Positions 33,900 to 42,184 of a stretch of 43,449 nucleotides of DNA are shown piece by piece. The DNA lies in contig PKWW01000053.1 in NCBI GenBank assembly GCA_003132165.1, forward strand, positions 1 to 43,449, given 5' to 3'. The notes beneath the pieces were generated by a model, which saw only the letters and a list, made by a program, of their open reading frames with translations, did not search any database and was not told the origin of the DNA. The position numbers and the translations under genes are program-made. How positions within the stretch are numbered: the stretch's first letter is position 1; each line of letters opens with the position of its first letter. The DNA comes from Acidimicrobiaceae bacterium (GTDB lineage: Bacteria > Actinomycetota > Acidimicrobiia > Acidimicrobiales > RAAP-2).

Positions 33900-34738
33900 T
33901 GACCGGTCCTTCGCTCGTCATTCTCGCCGCTGGACGGGCTCGCCGTTACGGCGGGCTGAAACAACTCGCCCCAATCGGCGTACACGGCGAAGGCGTGATC
34001 GACCTGGTCGCCTCGGATGCCTTCGCCGCAGGGTTCGAGCACATCGTCGTCGTGGTCAACCCAGACACCGGAGGCGTGATTCGAGATCACGTCGAGGAGT
34101 TCTGGCCAAAGCAAGCCAAGGTGTCCTTCGCCGTCCAGGACGTCGCGCGCGGAACCGTCGACGCGGTGCTCGCCGCCGAGAAGTGTCTCGACACCACCCA
34201 GCCCTTCGCGGTATCCAATGCCGACGATCTCTATGGTCGTGACGCCCTGGCGAGACTGGGCGAGCATCTCCTGACGAAGTCGACGTGCTGCCTCATCGGC
34301 TTTCAACTGGACCGGGCGCTCGTCGGCGACCTGCCCGTGTCGCGCGGTGTCTGCAACGTCGTGAACGGTCACCTCACCGATATCTGGGAGCGCCGCCAAG
34401 TCCACACCTGCGACGACGGCTTCGTCGCCGATGACGGACACTCGCCTGTATTCCTCGAACCCGAATCTATTGTCTCGATGAACCTCTGGGGATTTCAGCC
34501 CGCCATGTGGCCCATCATGCGAGCGGAGATGGCGAGCCACGACTTCGATGCGGAGCCCGAAGCCCAGTTGCCGGTCATGGTGGGGAGGATTCTTCACCAC
34601 GTCCCGCTGCGATTTGACGTGTTGCCCACCGTCTCACGTTGCGTAGGAGTGACGCACGCCGACGACCTCCCCTTGGTGCAGGCGGACGTGCGTCTTCAGG
34701 TGAGCTTGGGCGAACGCCCCGAGCACGCCTTCATCTAA
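33899..34738 (+). CDS. NDP-sugar-type nucleotidyltransferase
   Basis: A protein of about 279 residues beginning with the nucleotidyltransferase motif VILAAGRARRYGGLKQLAPIG. It continues with a metal-binding NADDLYG (in place of the usual DADD/NGDxL) and a C-terminal DFDAEPEAQLPVM region. It resembles sugar-nucleotide pyrophosphorylases without the left-handed beta-helix. Start taken as GTG 33899, overlapping the fabH stop; a GTG at 33869 in the same frame overlaps fabH more. The sugar and nucleotide are unknown. Confidence 0.82.
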   Translation: MTGPSLVILAAGRARRYGGLKQLAPIGVHGEGVIDLVASDAFAAGFEHIVVVVNPDTGGVIRDHVEEFWPKQAKVSFAVQDVARGTVDAVLAAEKCLDTTQPFAVSNADDLYGRDALARLGEHLLTKSTCCLIGFQLDRALVGDLPVSRGVCNVVNGHLTDIWERRQVHTCDDGFVADDGHSPVFLEPESIVSMNLWGFQPAMWPIMRAEMASHDFDAEPEAQLPVMVGRILHHVPLRFDVLPTVSRCVGVTHADDLPLVQADVRLQVSLGERPEHAFI

Positions 34739-34823
34739 CCTCTCGTCCCCCGTCAGCACCGTCAAACCGCCTGCCGGGGTCAGTGGCACCGTACGAAGCA
34801 TTGGGTTGTCCACTCAAGGCGCT
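34739..34823. other. Spacer before the orphan RNA-like repeat
   Basis: No gene. Together with the repeat that follows, 34739-35033 is a 295-bp gene-free region. Confidence 0.4.
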
Positions 34824-34985
34824 TCCTATTTGGACTCACCGGTTCGTATTGACCGACTGAACCAAGTGACTCAGTCGGTGCTTGCTCACCGTCCGACTTC
34901 CCGGATGACTTCCTGTCTGAGTATTAAGTTTCGACCCAAGGCCCTATCACGTTGCCGCAATGGTTGTGCGGGTGACGATCCGATC
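34824..34985 (-). repeat. Orphan copy of the tnpB right-end/omega-RNA-like sequence
   Basis: About four of five bases match 15612-15771 when aligned by eye, in the same orientation. The CGGTG-AGCAAG-CACCG hairpin (34876-34891) is kept exactly. The GCAA-tetraloop hairpin (34945-34962) keeps its loop, with two stem pairs changed to G-U in minus-strand RNA. It ends at the same GTCCAAATAGGA border (34824). No tnpB or tnpA accompanies it. It is either a relic of a deleted insertion or a free-standing guide-RNA-like gene. Confidence 0.65.
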
Positions 34986-35021
34986 GACGGCGTGCTCGTG
35001 GGCCGCTGCCCCGGCCTTCGT

Positions 35022-35027
35022 TAGAGT
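35022..35027 (+). promoter_or_regulatory. -10 box of the leaderless GNAT gene
   Basis: TAGAGT followed by CGCGTT (6 nt) and ATG at 35034; no ribosome-binding site is present. Confidence 0.5.
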
Positions 35028-35033
35028 CGCGTT

Positions 35034-35510
35034 ATGAGGATACGTGAGGCAACTTTTGACGACGCACGAGCGATTGCGCAGCTCGCTGCCGACATTCAAG
35101 AGTTGCACTTCGAAAATAGGCCCGACTGGTTCAAGCCACCAAACACGAAGAACACCATTGGCCTCTACGAAGCGTTCCTACAAGACCCAGCCATCACCGC
35201 GTATCTTGCAAAGAGCGATGAAGGTGCACTGGGCTTCGTTCTTTTTAGGGTCATTCATAGACCGGACACTCCGCTGAACTTGGCACAGACCATCGTGGAC
35301 ATTGAGCAGATTGGCGTAGCTCCTTCGGCGCGGCGCCGGGGTGTCGGCCACGACCTCATCGAAGCAGTTCGTCAACTAGCCAATGAGGTGTCCGCCACCC
35401 TCATTCACCTGACGACGTGGGAGTTCAACAGTGGGGCTCAGAGTTTCTTCGAGACGGAAGGCTTCTCGCCCGAGATGCGGCGGATGTCCATGATGTTGTC
35501 TAACCTGTGA
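35034..35510 (+). CDS. GNAT-family N-acetyltransferase
   Basis: A 158-residue acetyltransferase of the GNAT fold. The acetyl-CoA-binding motif A is IEQIGVAPSARRRGVGHDLIEAV (about residues 88-112), with the conserved RRxGxG turn. Preceding strands (ALGFVLFRVI) and the C-terminal FFETEGFSPEMRRM match motif B. The substrate is unknown. It lies between the orphan repeat and an SDR relic, in a locally accessory patch. Confidence 0.88.
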   Translation: MRIREATFDDARAIAQLAADIQELHFENRPDWFKPPNTKNTIGLYEAFLQDPAITAYLAKSDEGALGFVLFRVIHRPDTPLNLAQTIVDIEQIGVAPSARRRGVGHDLIEAVRQLANEVSATLIHLTTWEFNSGAQSFFETEGFSPEMRRMSMMLSNL

Positions 35511-35528
35511 CAATCGCCGTACGCCAAA

Positions 35529-35804
35529 ATGGAGGAGTGCAGCATGAGTGATCACCAACGCTCACTCACTTGTAACGGTCTCAGCGATTGCCTGCGACGG
35601 GAGACCAAACCTTTCGGCATCGACGTCATTGTCATCGAGCCCGAAGTCGTGGGGACCGTGATCGCAGAAGCGGCGACGTCACGACAACCAAAAGCCCGTT
35701 ACCTCGTTGGCTACGGGGCCCAACCACTCGGCTACCTACGTCAAATCCTGAGTGATCGCTGGTTCGATCTGCCCTTGACCACGGCCTACAAGCGGTTCTC
35801 GTGA
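35529..35804 (+). pseudogene. SDR C-terminal remnant with internal deletion
   Basis: A 91-codon frame that reads like the last third of an SDR. NGLSDCLRRETKPFGIDVIVIEP corresponds to the segment after the catalytic YxxxK, and then jumps directly to PEVVGTVIAEAATSRQPKARYLVGYGAQP near the C-terminus. The cofactor domain, the active-site tyrosine and about 40 residues after the IEP turn are absent. An ATG with GGAG upstream exists, so a short peptide could be made, but enzymatic function is not possible. Confidence 0.7.
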
Positions 35805-35861
35805 TATGGCGTCAATGATGCACCTCACACTGGACGCCAGCACGGCACTGCGCACCTGGCA

Positions 35862-35867
35862 TATTTT
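35862..35867 (+). promoter_or_regulatory. -10 box of the UPF0104-type gene
   Basis: TATTTT followed by GGTTTG (6 nt) and ATG at 35874. Confidence 0.5.
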
Positions 35868-35873
35868 GGTTTG

Positions 35874-36932
35874 ATGGATACGGACCAAGCTCCTCGACGG
35901 AACAAGTCCGCCATCCGCCGGGTCATCGTGGTCGTCGTGACCGGACTCGCGTTTTACATCGTGCTGCCAGCCCTCGTGAAGGTCGCCTCCTCCTGGCCGC
36001 GACTCTTGACGCTGTCACCGTGGTGGCTTCTCGTCGCCGTGATCACCGAGGCCGCAAGTTTCCTTTGTGCGATGGCGCTCCTACGCCTGGTGTTACGAAC
36101 CAAGGGCTGGTTCGCCGTGATAACGGCGGGTCTCGCCGGTAACGCGGTCACCAACACTTTGCCCGGCGGTGACGCCGCGGGCGCCAGCGTCCAGTTCCGG
36201 ATGCTCGCAGCCGCGGGTATCGATTCGGTCCAGGCGGCAAGCGGGCTCGCGGTCTCGTCGATCATCGGTATCGCGGGGCTGTTCTCCCTACCGATCTTCG
36301 CGTTGCCGGTCGTGCTCGGCGGCGTCGGCGTAAGCGCCGGTCTCGTGCACGCGGGTGAACTCGGCGCCGGAGGCTTCGTGCTGATCATGGTGCTGGGCAT
36401 CGTGTTGCTCACGACCAACCGGACGCTGATGATTGGCGCAGGGGCGCTGCAGTGGCTGCTCAACAAAATGCCCCGGCGAGCGAAGTCGACGAACCTTCCC
36501 GAGCGTCTGATCGCCGAACGCGACCTCGTGCGCACCGACCTCGGGAAGAACTGGTGGAAGGCCGTGCTGCTGATTGCCGGGCGCATCGGCCTCGACTACT
36601 TCAGCCTCCTCGCCGCGCTGCGCGCCACCGGTGCCCGACCGAACCCTTCGCTCGTGCTCCTCGCCTACGCCGCGACCGCGGTGATCGCGCTGCTTCCTCT
36701 GACCCCGGGCGGCCTCGGCATCGTCGAGGCGAGCCTCAGCGGACTGCTGGTGCTCGCGAACGTACCAAGTGCGAGCGCGGTGGTCGCCACGCTCGCGTTC
36801 CGAGTCGGCTCGTACTGGCTGCCCACCGTCGCGGGCGCCATCTGCTGGATACTCTTCCGTCGTCGCTACGGCACGCTGAAGTCGGGCGACGCCTCGTCGC
36901 CCGCAAGCGGGACGATGACAAACGGGAAGTAG
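35874..36932 (+). CDS. UPF0104 / LPG-synthase-TM-like membrane protein
   Basis: A 352-residue integral membrane protein with about eight hydrophobic helices, of the family that includes the flippase part of MprF (lysyl-phosphatidylglycerol synthase) without the synthase domain. The markers TNTLPGGDAAGASVQFRML and LLPLTPGGLGIVEASLSG are the family's paired conserved motifs. A role in lipid translocation or glycolipid assembly is inferred only. ATG 35874 is preferred over the TTG at 35871 because of the promoter geometry. Confidence 0.87.
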   Translation: MDTDQAPRRNKSAIRRVIVVVVTGLAFYIVLPALVKVASSWPRLLTLSPWWLLVAVITEAASFLCAMALLRLVLRTKGWFAVITAGLAGNAVTNTLPGGDAAGASVQFRMLAAAGIDSVQAASGLAVSSIIGIAGLFSLPIFALPVVLGGVGVSAGLVHAGELGAGGFVLIMVLGIVLLTTNRTLMIGAGALQWLLNKMPRRAKSTNLPERLIAERDLVRTDLGKNWWKAVLLIAGRIGLDYFSLLAALRATGARPNPSLVLLAYAATAVIALLPLTPGGLGIVEASLSGLLVLANVPSASAVVATLAFRVGSYWLPTVAGAICWILFRRRYGTLKSGDASSPASGTMTNGK

Positions 36933-37011
36933 ACGAACGGCGCAACGGGTACGGAGGGGTGACCCGAGGACTAGCGTTGCTCGAAAGGTTTAGGCCGAAG
37001 GGATTCGAGGC

Positions 37012-38172
37012 ATGTCCGATCAGCCGAACAAGAAGAAAGTTCCGACAGGGACACGCCGGTCGAGGATGTACGGACGCGCCGAGGCGAGCAATGTGCCGCT
37101 GAAGACGATCATGGTCACGATCCTCTGCGTCGTGGGCGTCTACATACTGGGCAAACTCCTCTACCGGCTCCGCGACATAATCCTATTGATGCTGGTCGGC
37201 GGTTTCATCGCCCTGGTGCTCAATCCGCTGGTCGACGGTCTCGAGCGATGGAAGATCCGCCGCCGGGGCGCCGCGGTGGCGATCGTCGCCCTCGCGTCCA
37301 TGCTCATCTTCGCCGTCGTGGCCTTCGCCTTCGGCGACCCGCTGGTCAACAGCTTCACGCACCTTGCCAATACCCTGCCCGCCTACGTCCACAAAGCTGA
37401 GCACGGCAAGGGCTGGATCGGGCACTTCATGCAGCGCCACCACATCGAGAACTGGTTCAACAAGAACTCGTCCAAACTTGTCTCACTCGCGAAGGGCCTT
37501 AGCAAGCCGGCGCTCGCGCTGGGCAAGGGCGCCGTCTCGATGCTTCTGCTCGCCGTGACGTTGTTCGCTTTCGTCATCCTTCTGCTCATGGAAGCATCGA
37601 AGATCCGCGTATTCATCCTCGCCTCGATTGCACCCGCCCACGCCGAGCGACTGCGCCGATTGGGCGCCGAGATCAGTCGGGCCGCCCTCGGTTATGTGGT
37701 GGCGAATGCGATCATTTCGGGACTGGCCGGCATCGTGGTGTTCATTACGCTCTTCTTTCTCGGGGTCCCCTTCGCGCTGCTGTGGGCCATCTGGGTCGTA
37801 CTCGTCGACTTCATGCCCGAAATCGGCGGTGCCCTCGCCGGTATTCCGACGGTACTATTCGCGACGGGCCACTCATTGACCGCCGGCATCGTGACGCTCG
37901 CCGTGTTCCTCATCTACACCCTGATCCAGAATCACGTGCTCAATCCCGTCATAATGAGCAAGACCGTAAAACTCAATCCACTCGCCGTGTTCATCGCGAT
38001 CCTCGTGGGCGCAGAAGTCGGCGCATGGATCGACGGGATTTTTGGCGGGTTCGTCGGAGTGCTGCTCGCCGTGCCGATGGCCGCGACGATCCAGGTCATC
38101 GCAAGAGAGTTCTGGTCACCCGTTCGCAACGCGCGCACTCCGACGCCGCCCGAGCCACCGGAATCGACCTGA
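37012..38172 (+). CDS. AI-2E-family transporter (PF01594-type permease)
   Basis: A 386-residue membrane protein with about eight helices and the family layout: two or three N-terminal helices, a poorly conserved central segment (HKAEHGKGWIGHFMQRHHIENWF), then the conserved C-terminal half with DFMPEIGGALAGIP and NHVLNPVIMSKTVKLNPLAV. Members include the AI-2 exporter TqsA and Na+/H+ antiporters; the substrate here is unknown. It is the second gene after the UPF0104-type gene, 79 bp away on the same strand. Confidence 0.9.
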   Translation: MSDQPNKKKVPTGTRRSRMYGRAEASNVPLKTIMVTILCVVGVYILGKLLYRLRDIILLMLVGGFIALVLNPLVDGLERWKIRRRGAAVAIVALASMLIFAVVAFAFGDPLVNSFTHLANTLPAYVHKAEHGKGWIGHFMQRHHIENWFNKNSSKLVSLAKGLSKPALALGKGAVSMLLLAVTLFAFVILLLMEASKIRVFILASIAPAHAERLRRLGAEISRAALGYVVANAIISGLAGIVVFITLFFLGVPFALLWAIWVVLVDFMPEIGGALAGIPTVLFATGHSLTAGIVTLAVFLIYTLIQNHVLNPVIMSKTVKLNPLAVFIAILVGAEVGAWIDGIFGGFVGVLLAVPMAATIQVIAREFWSPVRNARTPTPPEPPEST

Positions 38173-38202
38173 ATTAGAGATCGAGCTGGTTGTCGACGAC
38201 GC

Positions 38203-38985
38203 CTAAGCCGGCAGCTTGTCGCGCAGGAACGAGATGACCGCCTCAGACACCGCCCGTGGTTGCTCGGGAAGGATTGCGTGTCCGCAGTCCGGCAGTCCTA
38301 CGACGCGCATGTCACGGCGACGGGCCACGAGATTCCACGCGTTCTGGGGCGGCGCGATCGCGTCGTCGAGTCCCTGAACGACGAGGCCGGGGGCGGTGCC
38401 ACCCATTCCGAACTCTTCGAAATTCGTTGCGGCGATCGCGGTCCGCTGGTAGTCGGCGAGCGAGGCGTTCCATCCTTCGCCCCATTCACCGATGTCGTTG
38501 CCGGGTGCGAAGAAGACGTCCTTCACCGACTGGGCGTGCGTGGCGCGGTCGAGGTTTTCGTTGAAGCAGTTGAAGAACGTCGGGAACACTTCGGGACCGG
38601 GGTGCACGTCGCCACCGCAAGCGAGAAGAACGAGGGCCGCCACATCATTCGGCCGCGCCGACGAAGTCGCACGTACGACCCGGTTGCCGAACGCGTGACC
38701 GACGAGCACGACGGGACCCAGTCCCTTCGCGTCGATGATCTGCCAGAGGTCCGCGGCGATGTCACCGAGGTTCGACCACTGCGGCGTCCCGATCGGCGTG
38801 GCAAAACCGGGAGGGCTGACCGCGACCGCATGGAAGCCGCAGAGCGCCAGGTCCTGGCAGAGTTCGTGAAAATCGGTGCCGGGTCGGCCGAGTGACGGGT
38901 AGAGAATGACGGGCGCGCCCGCGCCGTAGTGCAGAAGCTGGTACTCGTTCGAGTTGACAGTCACATTCTCAGTTCGCGGTTCCAC
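38203..38985 (-). CDS. Alpha/beta hydrolase-like protein lacking the nucleophile serine
   Basis: An alpha/beta-hydrolase fold of about 260 residues. The elbow that normally reads GxSxG is GHAFG here, so the usual serine is alanine (Ala98 from this start). Later elements are present: LVVQGLDDAI holds the acidic residue and PDCGHAIL the histidine. It may be a non-catalytic or cofactor-independent member, or use another nucleophile. The preferred start is GTG 38985: a -10 box (TATCGT) sits 7 nt upstream, and this choice limits antisense overlap with the next gene. TTG 39015 is the longer alternative. Confidence 0.78.
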   Translation of the reverse strand: MEPRTENVTVNSNEYQLLHYGAGAPVILYPSLGRPGTDFHELCQDLALCGFHAVAVSPPGFATPIGTPQWSNLGDIAADLWQIIDAKGLGPVVLVGHAFGNRVVRATSSARPNDVAALVLLACGGDVHPGPEVFPTFFNCFNENLDRATHAQSVKDVFFAPGNDIGEWGEGWNASLADYQRTAIAATNFEEFGMGGTAPGLVVQGLDDAIAPPQNAWNLVARRRDMRVVGLPDCGHAILPEQPRAVSEAVISFLRDKLPA

Positions 38986-38992
38986 TAAACGA

Positions 38993-38998
38993 ACGATA
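38993..38998 (-). promoter_or_regulatory. -10 box of the serine-less hydrolase gene
   Basis: TATCGT on the minus strand, 7 nt (TCGTTTA) before GTG 38985. Confidence 0.35.
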
Positions 38999-39163
38999 GT
39001 TCTCACCGAAGGCAACCTGGAAGGCGGGACGTCGGGCCGAGATCACACGACCGACGCCGCTGTGCCACGACCCGCCGGCGCCTCCTACAATCTCCTAACA
39101 CGTGTGCCGAGCGGCCACCGACTTATGACAGCTGCGTCGACCGCGGCGAATGGAGCAGGCGCA

Positions 39164-40261
39164 ATGGCTGTGTGGATTCGCATCATCGCCGCTCTCGCTG
39201 GTTTCGTGCTCGTGTTGACGGTTCTGGACGCGGCGATTCGCACCTTCCTCTTGCCGAGAGTCGCCGACGTGCGCCTCAGCCGGGTCGTCGCGAAAGTCGT
39301 GGGCTGGCTCTTCCAGACGCTCGCCAATGCGAAGAGGTCCTACGCGGTAAGGGACCGAATCCTCTCGCTCTACGCCTCCATCGTCCTGCTCACGTACCAG
39401 ATGCTCTGGCTCGTGCTCAGCGTGCTCGCTTTCACGCTCGGATTCATCGCCCTCGGCGTGACGACCTTCATCCGAGCCTTCGAGATCTCCGGCTCCTCCC
39501 TGCTCACACTCGGTACCGCATCGGGCACCGGTGCGGGCCAGATAGCGCTCGGCTACGTGGAGGCCGCCGTCGGACTCACTTTGTTGGCGTTACTCATCGC
39601 CTTCATCCCAACGCTGTACTCGGCATTCCAGCGCCGAGAGATCTCAGTGTCGCGACTCTCGGTGCGAGCCGGCGTGCCCGCGACGCCGTGGGGCATCCTC
39701 GAAATCGCCGAAAGCGTCAAGTCGCTCGACGGACTTGAAGAACTGTGGCGCGAGTGGGAGCAGTGGTTCATCGAGGTGGGGGAAACACACACCACGTTGA
39801 CGATTCTCAACTACTACCGCTCGCCCACGCCCGACCAGACGTGGATAACTTCCGCGGCGACCGTTCTCGATGCCGCCGCGCTGTTCAACTCGGCGGTGGA
39901 CCAGACACCGTCGGCAATGGCGGGGCTCTGTATCCGTTCGGGCTGGCTCGCCCTTCGCCGCCTTGCCGACTACTTCCGAGTCCCCTATCCGAACCCCGTG
40001 AGCCGGTCGACGCCGATTTCAATCTCGCGCGCGGAGTTCGACGGCGTGCTCGCCCGTCTCGAACAAAGCGGCATACCACTGGTAGCGGACCGCGAGGCAG
40101 CCTGGTGCGACTTCGTCGGGTGGCGAGCAAACTACGACGCAATCATCGAGGCCTTCTTCGAACTCTTCACCTGCCCGCGCACTGACTGGAACCTCGCCGC
40201 GGTACAACCACTCGTCGGCCCTTCCAACGAGCGCGGCAAGCAGCAGGACGAGTCTCGGTAA
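39164..40261 (+). CDS. Membrane protein with channel-like pore segment, function unknown
   Basis: A 365-residue protein with four hydrophobic segments in the first half (IIAALAGFVLVLTVLD; IVLLTYQMLWLVLSVLAFTLGFIALG; AAVGLTLLALLIAFIPTLYSAF). Between them sits SGSSLLTLGTASGTG, which resembles the pore helix and filter of two-helix ion channels, though no classic GYG filter is present. The second half is a soluble helical domain. Start ATG 39164 has GGAGCAGG upstream; in-frame starts at 39125 and 38954 are weaker, and the latter overlaps the hydrolase gene. I do not recognise a family with confidence. Confidence 0.65.
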   Translation: MAVWIRIIAALAGFVLVLTVLDAAIRTFLLPRVADVRLSRVVAKVVGWLFQTLANAKRSYAVRDRILSLYASIVLLTYQMLWLVLSVLAFTLGFIALGVTTFIRAFEISGSSLLTLGTASGTGAGQIALGYVEAAVGLTLLALLIAFIPTLYSAFQRREISVSRLSVRAGVPATPWGILEIAESVKSLDGLEELWREWEQWFIEVGETHTTLTILNYYRSPTPDQTWITSAATVLDAAALFNSAVDQTPSAMAGLCIRSGWLALRRLADYFRVPYPNPVSRSTPISISRAEFDGVLARLEQSGIPLVADREAAWCDFVGWRANYDAIIEAFFELFTCPRTDWNLAAVQPLVGPSNERGKQQDESR

Positions 40262-40270
40262 CGGCGGTAT

Positions 40271-40693
40271 CTAGATGAACTCGTGGTACTCGTCGAACCA
40301 CTCACGCACGAGCGCAAGTACCTGGTTGTCCGAGAGGGACTCGAGGTCACTGTCGATCGCGCCGACGACCTTTTCAGCGATGGCCGGGTGCTTGCGCTCC
40401 AAGTACTGGACGAGGAGAAGCATCTCGTTCGCCTTTCCCTTGCCGTGACCCACGAGCACGATCTCGGCCGCGGGCTTCACGGATTCGCTGATCGATTCGA
40501 AGAAGGCGACATTGTCGTGGTCCGTCTCGTGCCCGTGATGGTGCTGGGCTTCGCGCACGTGGTGGTGGCGCGACATCTCACTCGGCGCGTGAATCGACTC
40601 GGGCTTTACTCCGTGTTCCAACGACGTGGTCCACACCTTCGCTTCGTCACGCATTATTGCAACTGCCATTAGTCCGCCAGAAGTATCGCTCAT
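40271..40693 (-). CDS. Small eRF1/host-attachment-like protein
   Basis: A 140-residue cytoplasmic protein. The C-terminal half (AAEIVLVGHGKGKANEMLLLVQYLERKHPAIAEKVVG) resembles the middle domain of archaeal/eukaryotic release factor 1-like proteins found in actinobacteria. The central part is His-rich (SRHHHVREAQHHHGHETDHD), suggesting metal binding. No GGQ motif is present, so it is not a release factor. Start ATG 40693 has GAAGGGAAGG upstream. It ends 9 bp from the convergent channel-like gene. Confidence 0.6.
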   Translation of the reverse strand: MSDTSGGLMAVAIMRDEAKVWTTSLEHGVKPESIHAPSEMSRHHHVREAQHHHGHETDHDNVAFFESISESVKPAAEIVLVGHGKGKANEMLLLVQYLERKHPAIAEKVVGAIDSDLESLSDNQVLALVREWFDEYHEFI

Positions 40694-40806
40694 TGTCGAT
40701 GCCTTCCCTTCTCTTCGCTACGAGATACGACCCGGTCGAGGAGTCATGTCCCTCAATTAGTCGTCTTTTCGAAGTGTAACCACGTAGCAACTGCGCGAAT
40801 CACGAC

Positions 40807-41973
40807 TCAGGGCCCGGTCGTGGTCGTGGTAGTCGACGTCGACGTCGACGTCGACGTCGCCACGGTCGTGGTGGTGGTCGTCGTTGAAGTTGTTGAGGTC
40901 GTCGTGGTAGCGGTTGAGTAACCCGGCCAACCCGTCCACATAACAGTTCTTCCCGTTGAGTTCGCCTCGACCTTGATCTTCGACTTCAACGACTGTGCGA
41001 GGACGAGCGCGTCCTCGCCGGCCCGGTCGATGGCGTCGCCACCGTGGACTCCGAGCACCGCGATGTAGAGCGTGATGACCGTGTTGTTGATGGGCACGTT
41101 GACCGCCATGACGTCGCACCCGCCCGCAGGGTTGGTGTAGCCGGACTTCACGCCGACCACGCCGTACTGCCCTTCGAAAGGCGTGTAGGAGACGACGACG
41201 CCAGCGACGGGCAACTTCACCTCGCCGAGGACGACGATCTGGCGCACGATCGACTCGCTGGTCATCAGGTCGACGGCGAGCGTTGTCTGGTCCTGGGCGG
41301 TCGAGGTGTCGCCGGGTGAGATGCCGGTGAAATCGACGTAGTGCGTCCGCGTCAGCCCCAGGGCCTTCGCATCGGTGTTCATCGTCGCGACGAACCTCGA
41401 CTCGCTGACGCCCATGAGACTGAGCAGGAGCTGGGCGTAATCGCCGGCGGAGTGCACGAGCATGCCGCGCAGCAGAGTCCCCTCGCAGAGCTTCTCATTG
41501 AGCGCGATCTTGGCGCTGGACTGATCAGTTGCGACGTCGTAGTTGTACATCGCGACGTCATTGGCGTTCACGACGAGACACCGCCCCTTCTCGCCAAAAG
41601 TGAGCGGGAGGTCCTGCAGGACTACCCAGGTGGTCATCATCTTGGTCAGGCTCGCGATGGGCTTTCTCACCTGGCCGGGCGACGCCGCTACCACCGAGAG
41701 CTGGGGCACGGCGAGCGCAGCGCTCGCCTGACTCGGCCACGGCAGCGCCAGCGCCCTGGGCACGGTGGTCGCTGTCGTCGGCTCCGTAGTGGTGGTCGAC
41801 GTAGTCGACGTCGCACCCACTGACGTGGTCGTCGTGACGTCAGTCGACGAAGTAGTCGTCGTCAGGTCCGCAATCGCCGGGGTCACGGCAATGAGAAACC
41901 CCAGCAACACGCTGCCGAGACCCACGGCAGCGAGAATACCGGACCGCAAACCGGTGCGAGAGGACGATTTCAC
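40807..41973 (-). CDS. Secreted D-alanyl-D-alanine carboxypeptidase-like protein (S11)
   Basis: A 388-residue exported peptidoglycan enzyme. The signal peptide (residues about 10-36) is followed by a Ser/Thr-rich linker, then the penicillin-binding catalytic domain. Motif 1 is SLTK (Ser108, Lys111). Motif 2, normally SxN, reads SAG (175-177). Motif 3 is KSG (276-278). The C-terminal tail is again Thr/Ser-rich and encoded partly by a tandem GTCGAC repeat. Family members trim the terminal D-alanine of stem peptides. The altered second motif may reduce or shift activity. GTG 41973 is the only good start. Confidence 0.87.
   Translation of the reverse strand: MKSSSRTGLRSGILAAVGLGSVLLGFLIAVTPAIADLTTTTSSTDVTTTTSVGATSTTSTTTTEPTTATTVPRALALPWPSQASAALAVPQLSVVAASPGQVRKPIASLTKMMTTWVVLQDLPLTFGEKGRCLVVNANDVAMYNYDVATDQSSAKIALNEKLCEGTLLRGMLVHSAGDYAQLLLSLMGVSESRFVATMNTDAKALGLTRTHYVDFTGISPGDTSTAQDQTTLAVDLMTSESIVRQIVVLGEVKLPVAGVVVSYTPFEGQYGVVGVKSGYTNPAGGCDVMAVNVPINNTVITLYIAVLGVHGGDAIDRAGEDALVLAQSLKSKIKVEANSTGRTVMWTGWPGYSTATTTTSTTSTTTTTTTVATSTSTSTSTTTTTTGP
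40832..40855 (+). repeat. Tandem GTCGAC hexamer (four copies)
   Basis: Four perfect head-to-tail copies of a palindromic hexamer, encoding a Ser-Thr run in the carboxypeptidase tail. It is a slippage-prone microsatellite whose copy number may vary in steps of two residues without frameshift. Confidence 0.9.
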
Positions 41974-42184
41974 TTCTCTTCACGTTACTGGCTTGGTACG
42001 AAAATAGTGGAATCCACCGGCTCAGAGGCGGTAAGGCCAGTACCGCGCCCCCTCGTCAACTCGCAGGAATCCCCTCAATCGACCGAGCGCGTCGTGCGAC
42101 GTACGGGCGAGATATCGCAACGGACAAGTTGAGTATCCTCGCACTAGACGGGGTCGCGCACCCCGATGAAAAGTGAGGTTGTTC

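Noticed and set aside
15612..34985. Direct repeats as the ends of a 19-kb mobile island
   Set aside because: The copies are about 20% diverged, one is clearly tied to tnpB, and the interval carries ordinary metabolic genes with no integrase or shift in composition.
40832..40855. The GTCGAC array as a regulator-binding array
   Set aside because: It lies inside the carboxypeptidase gene and is explained by Ser/Thr codon repetition in a low-complexity tail.
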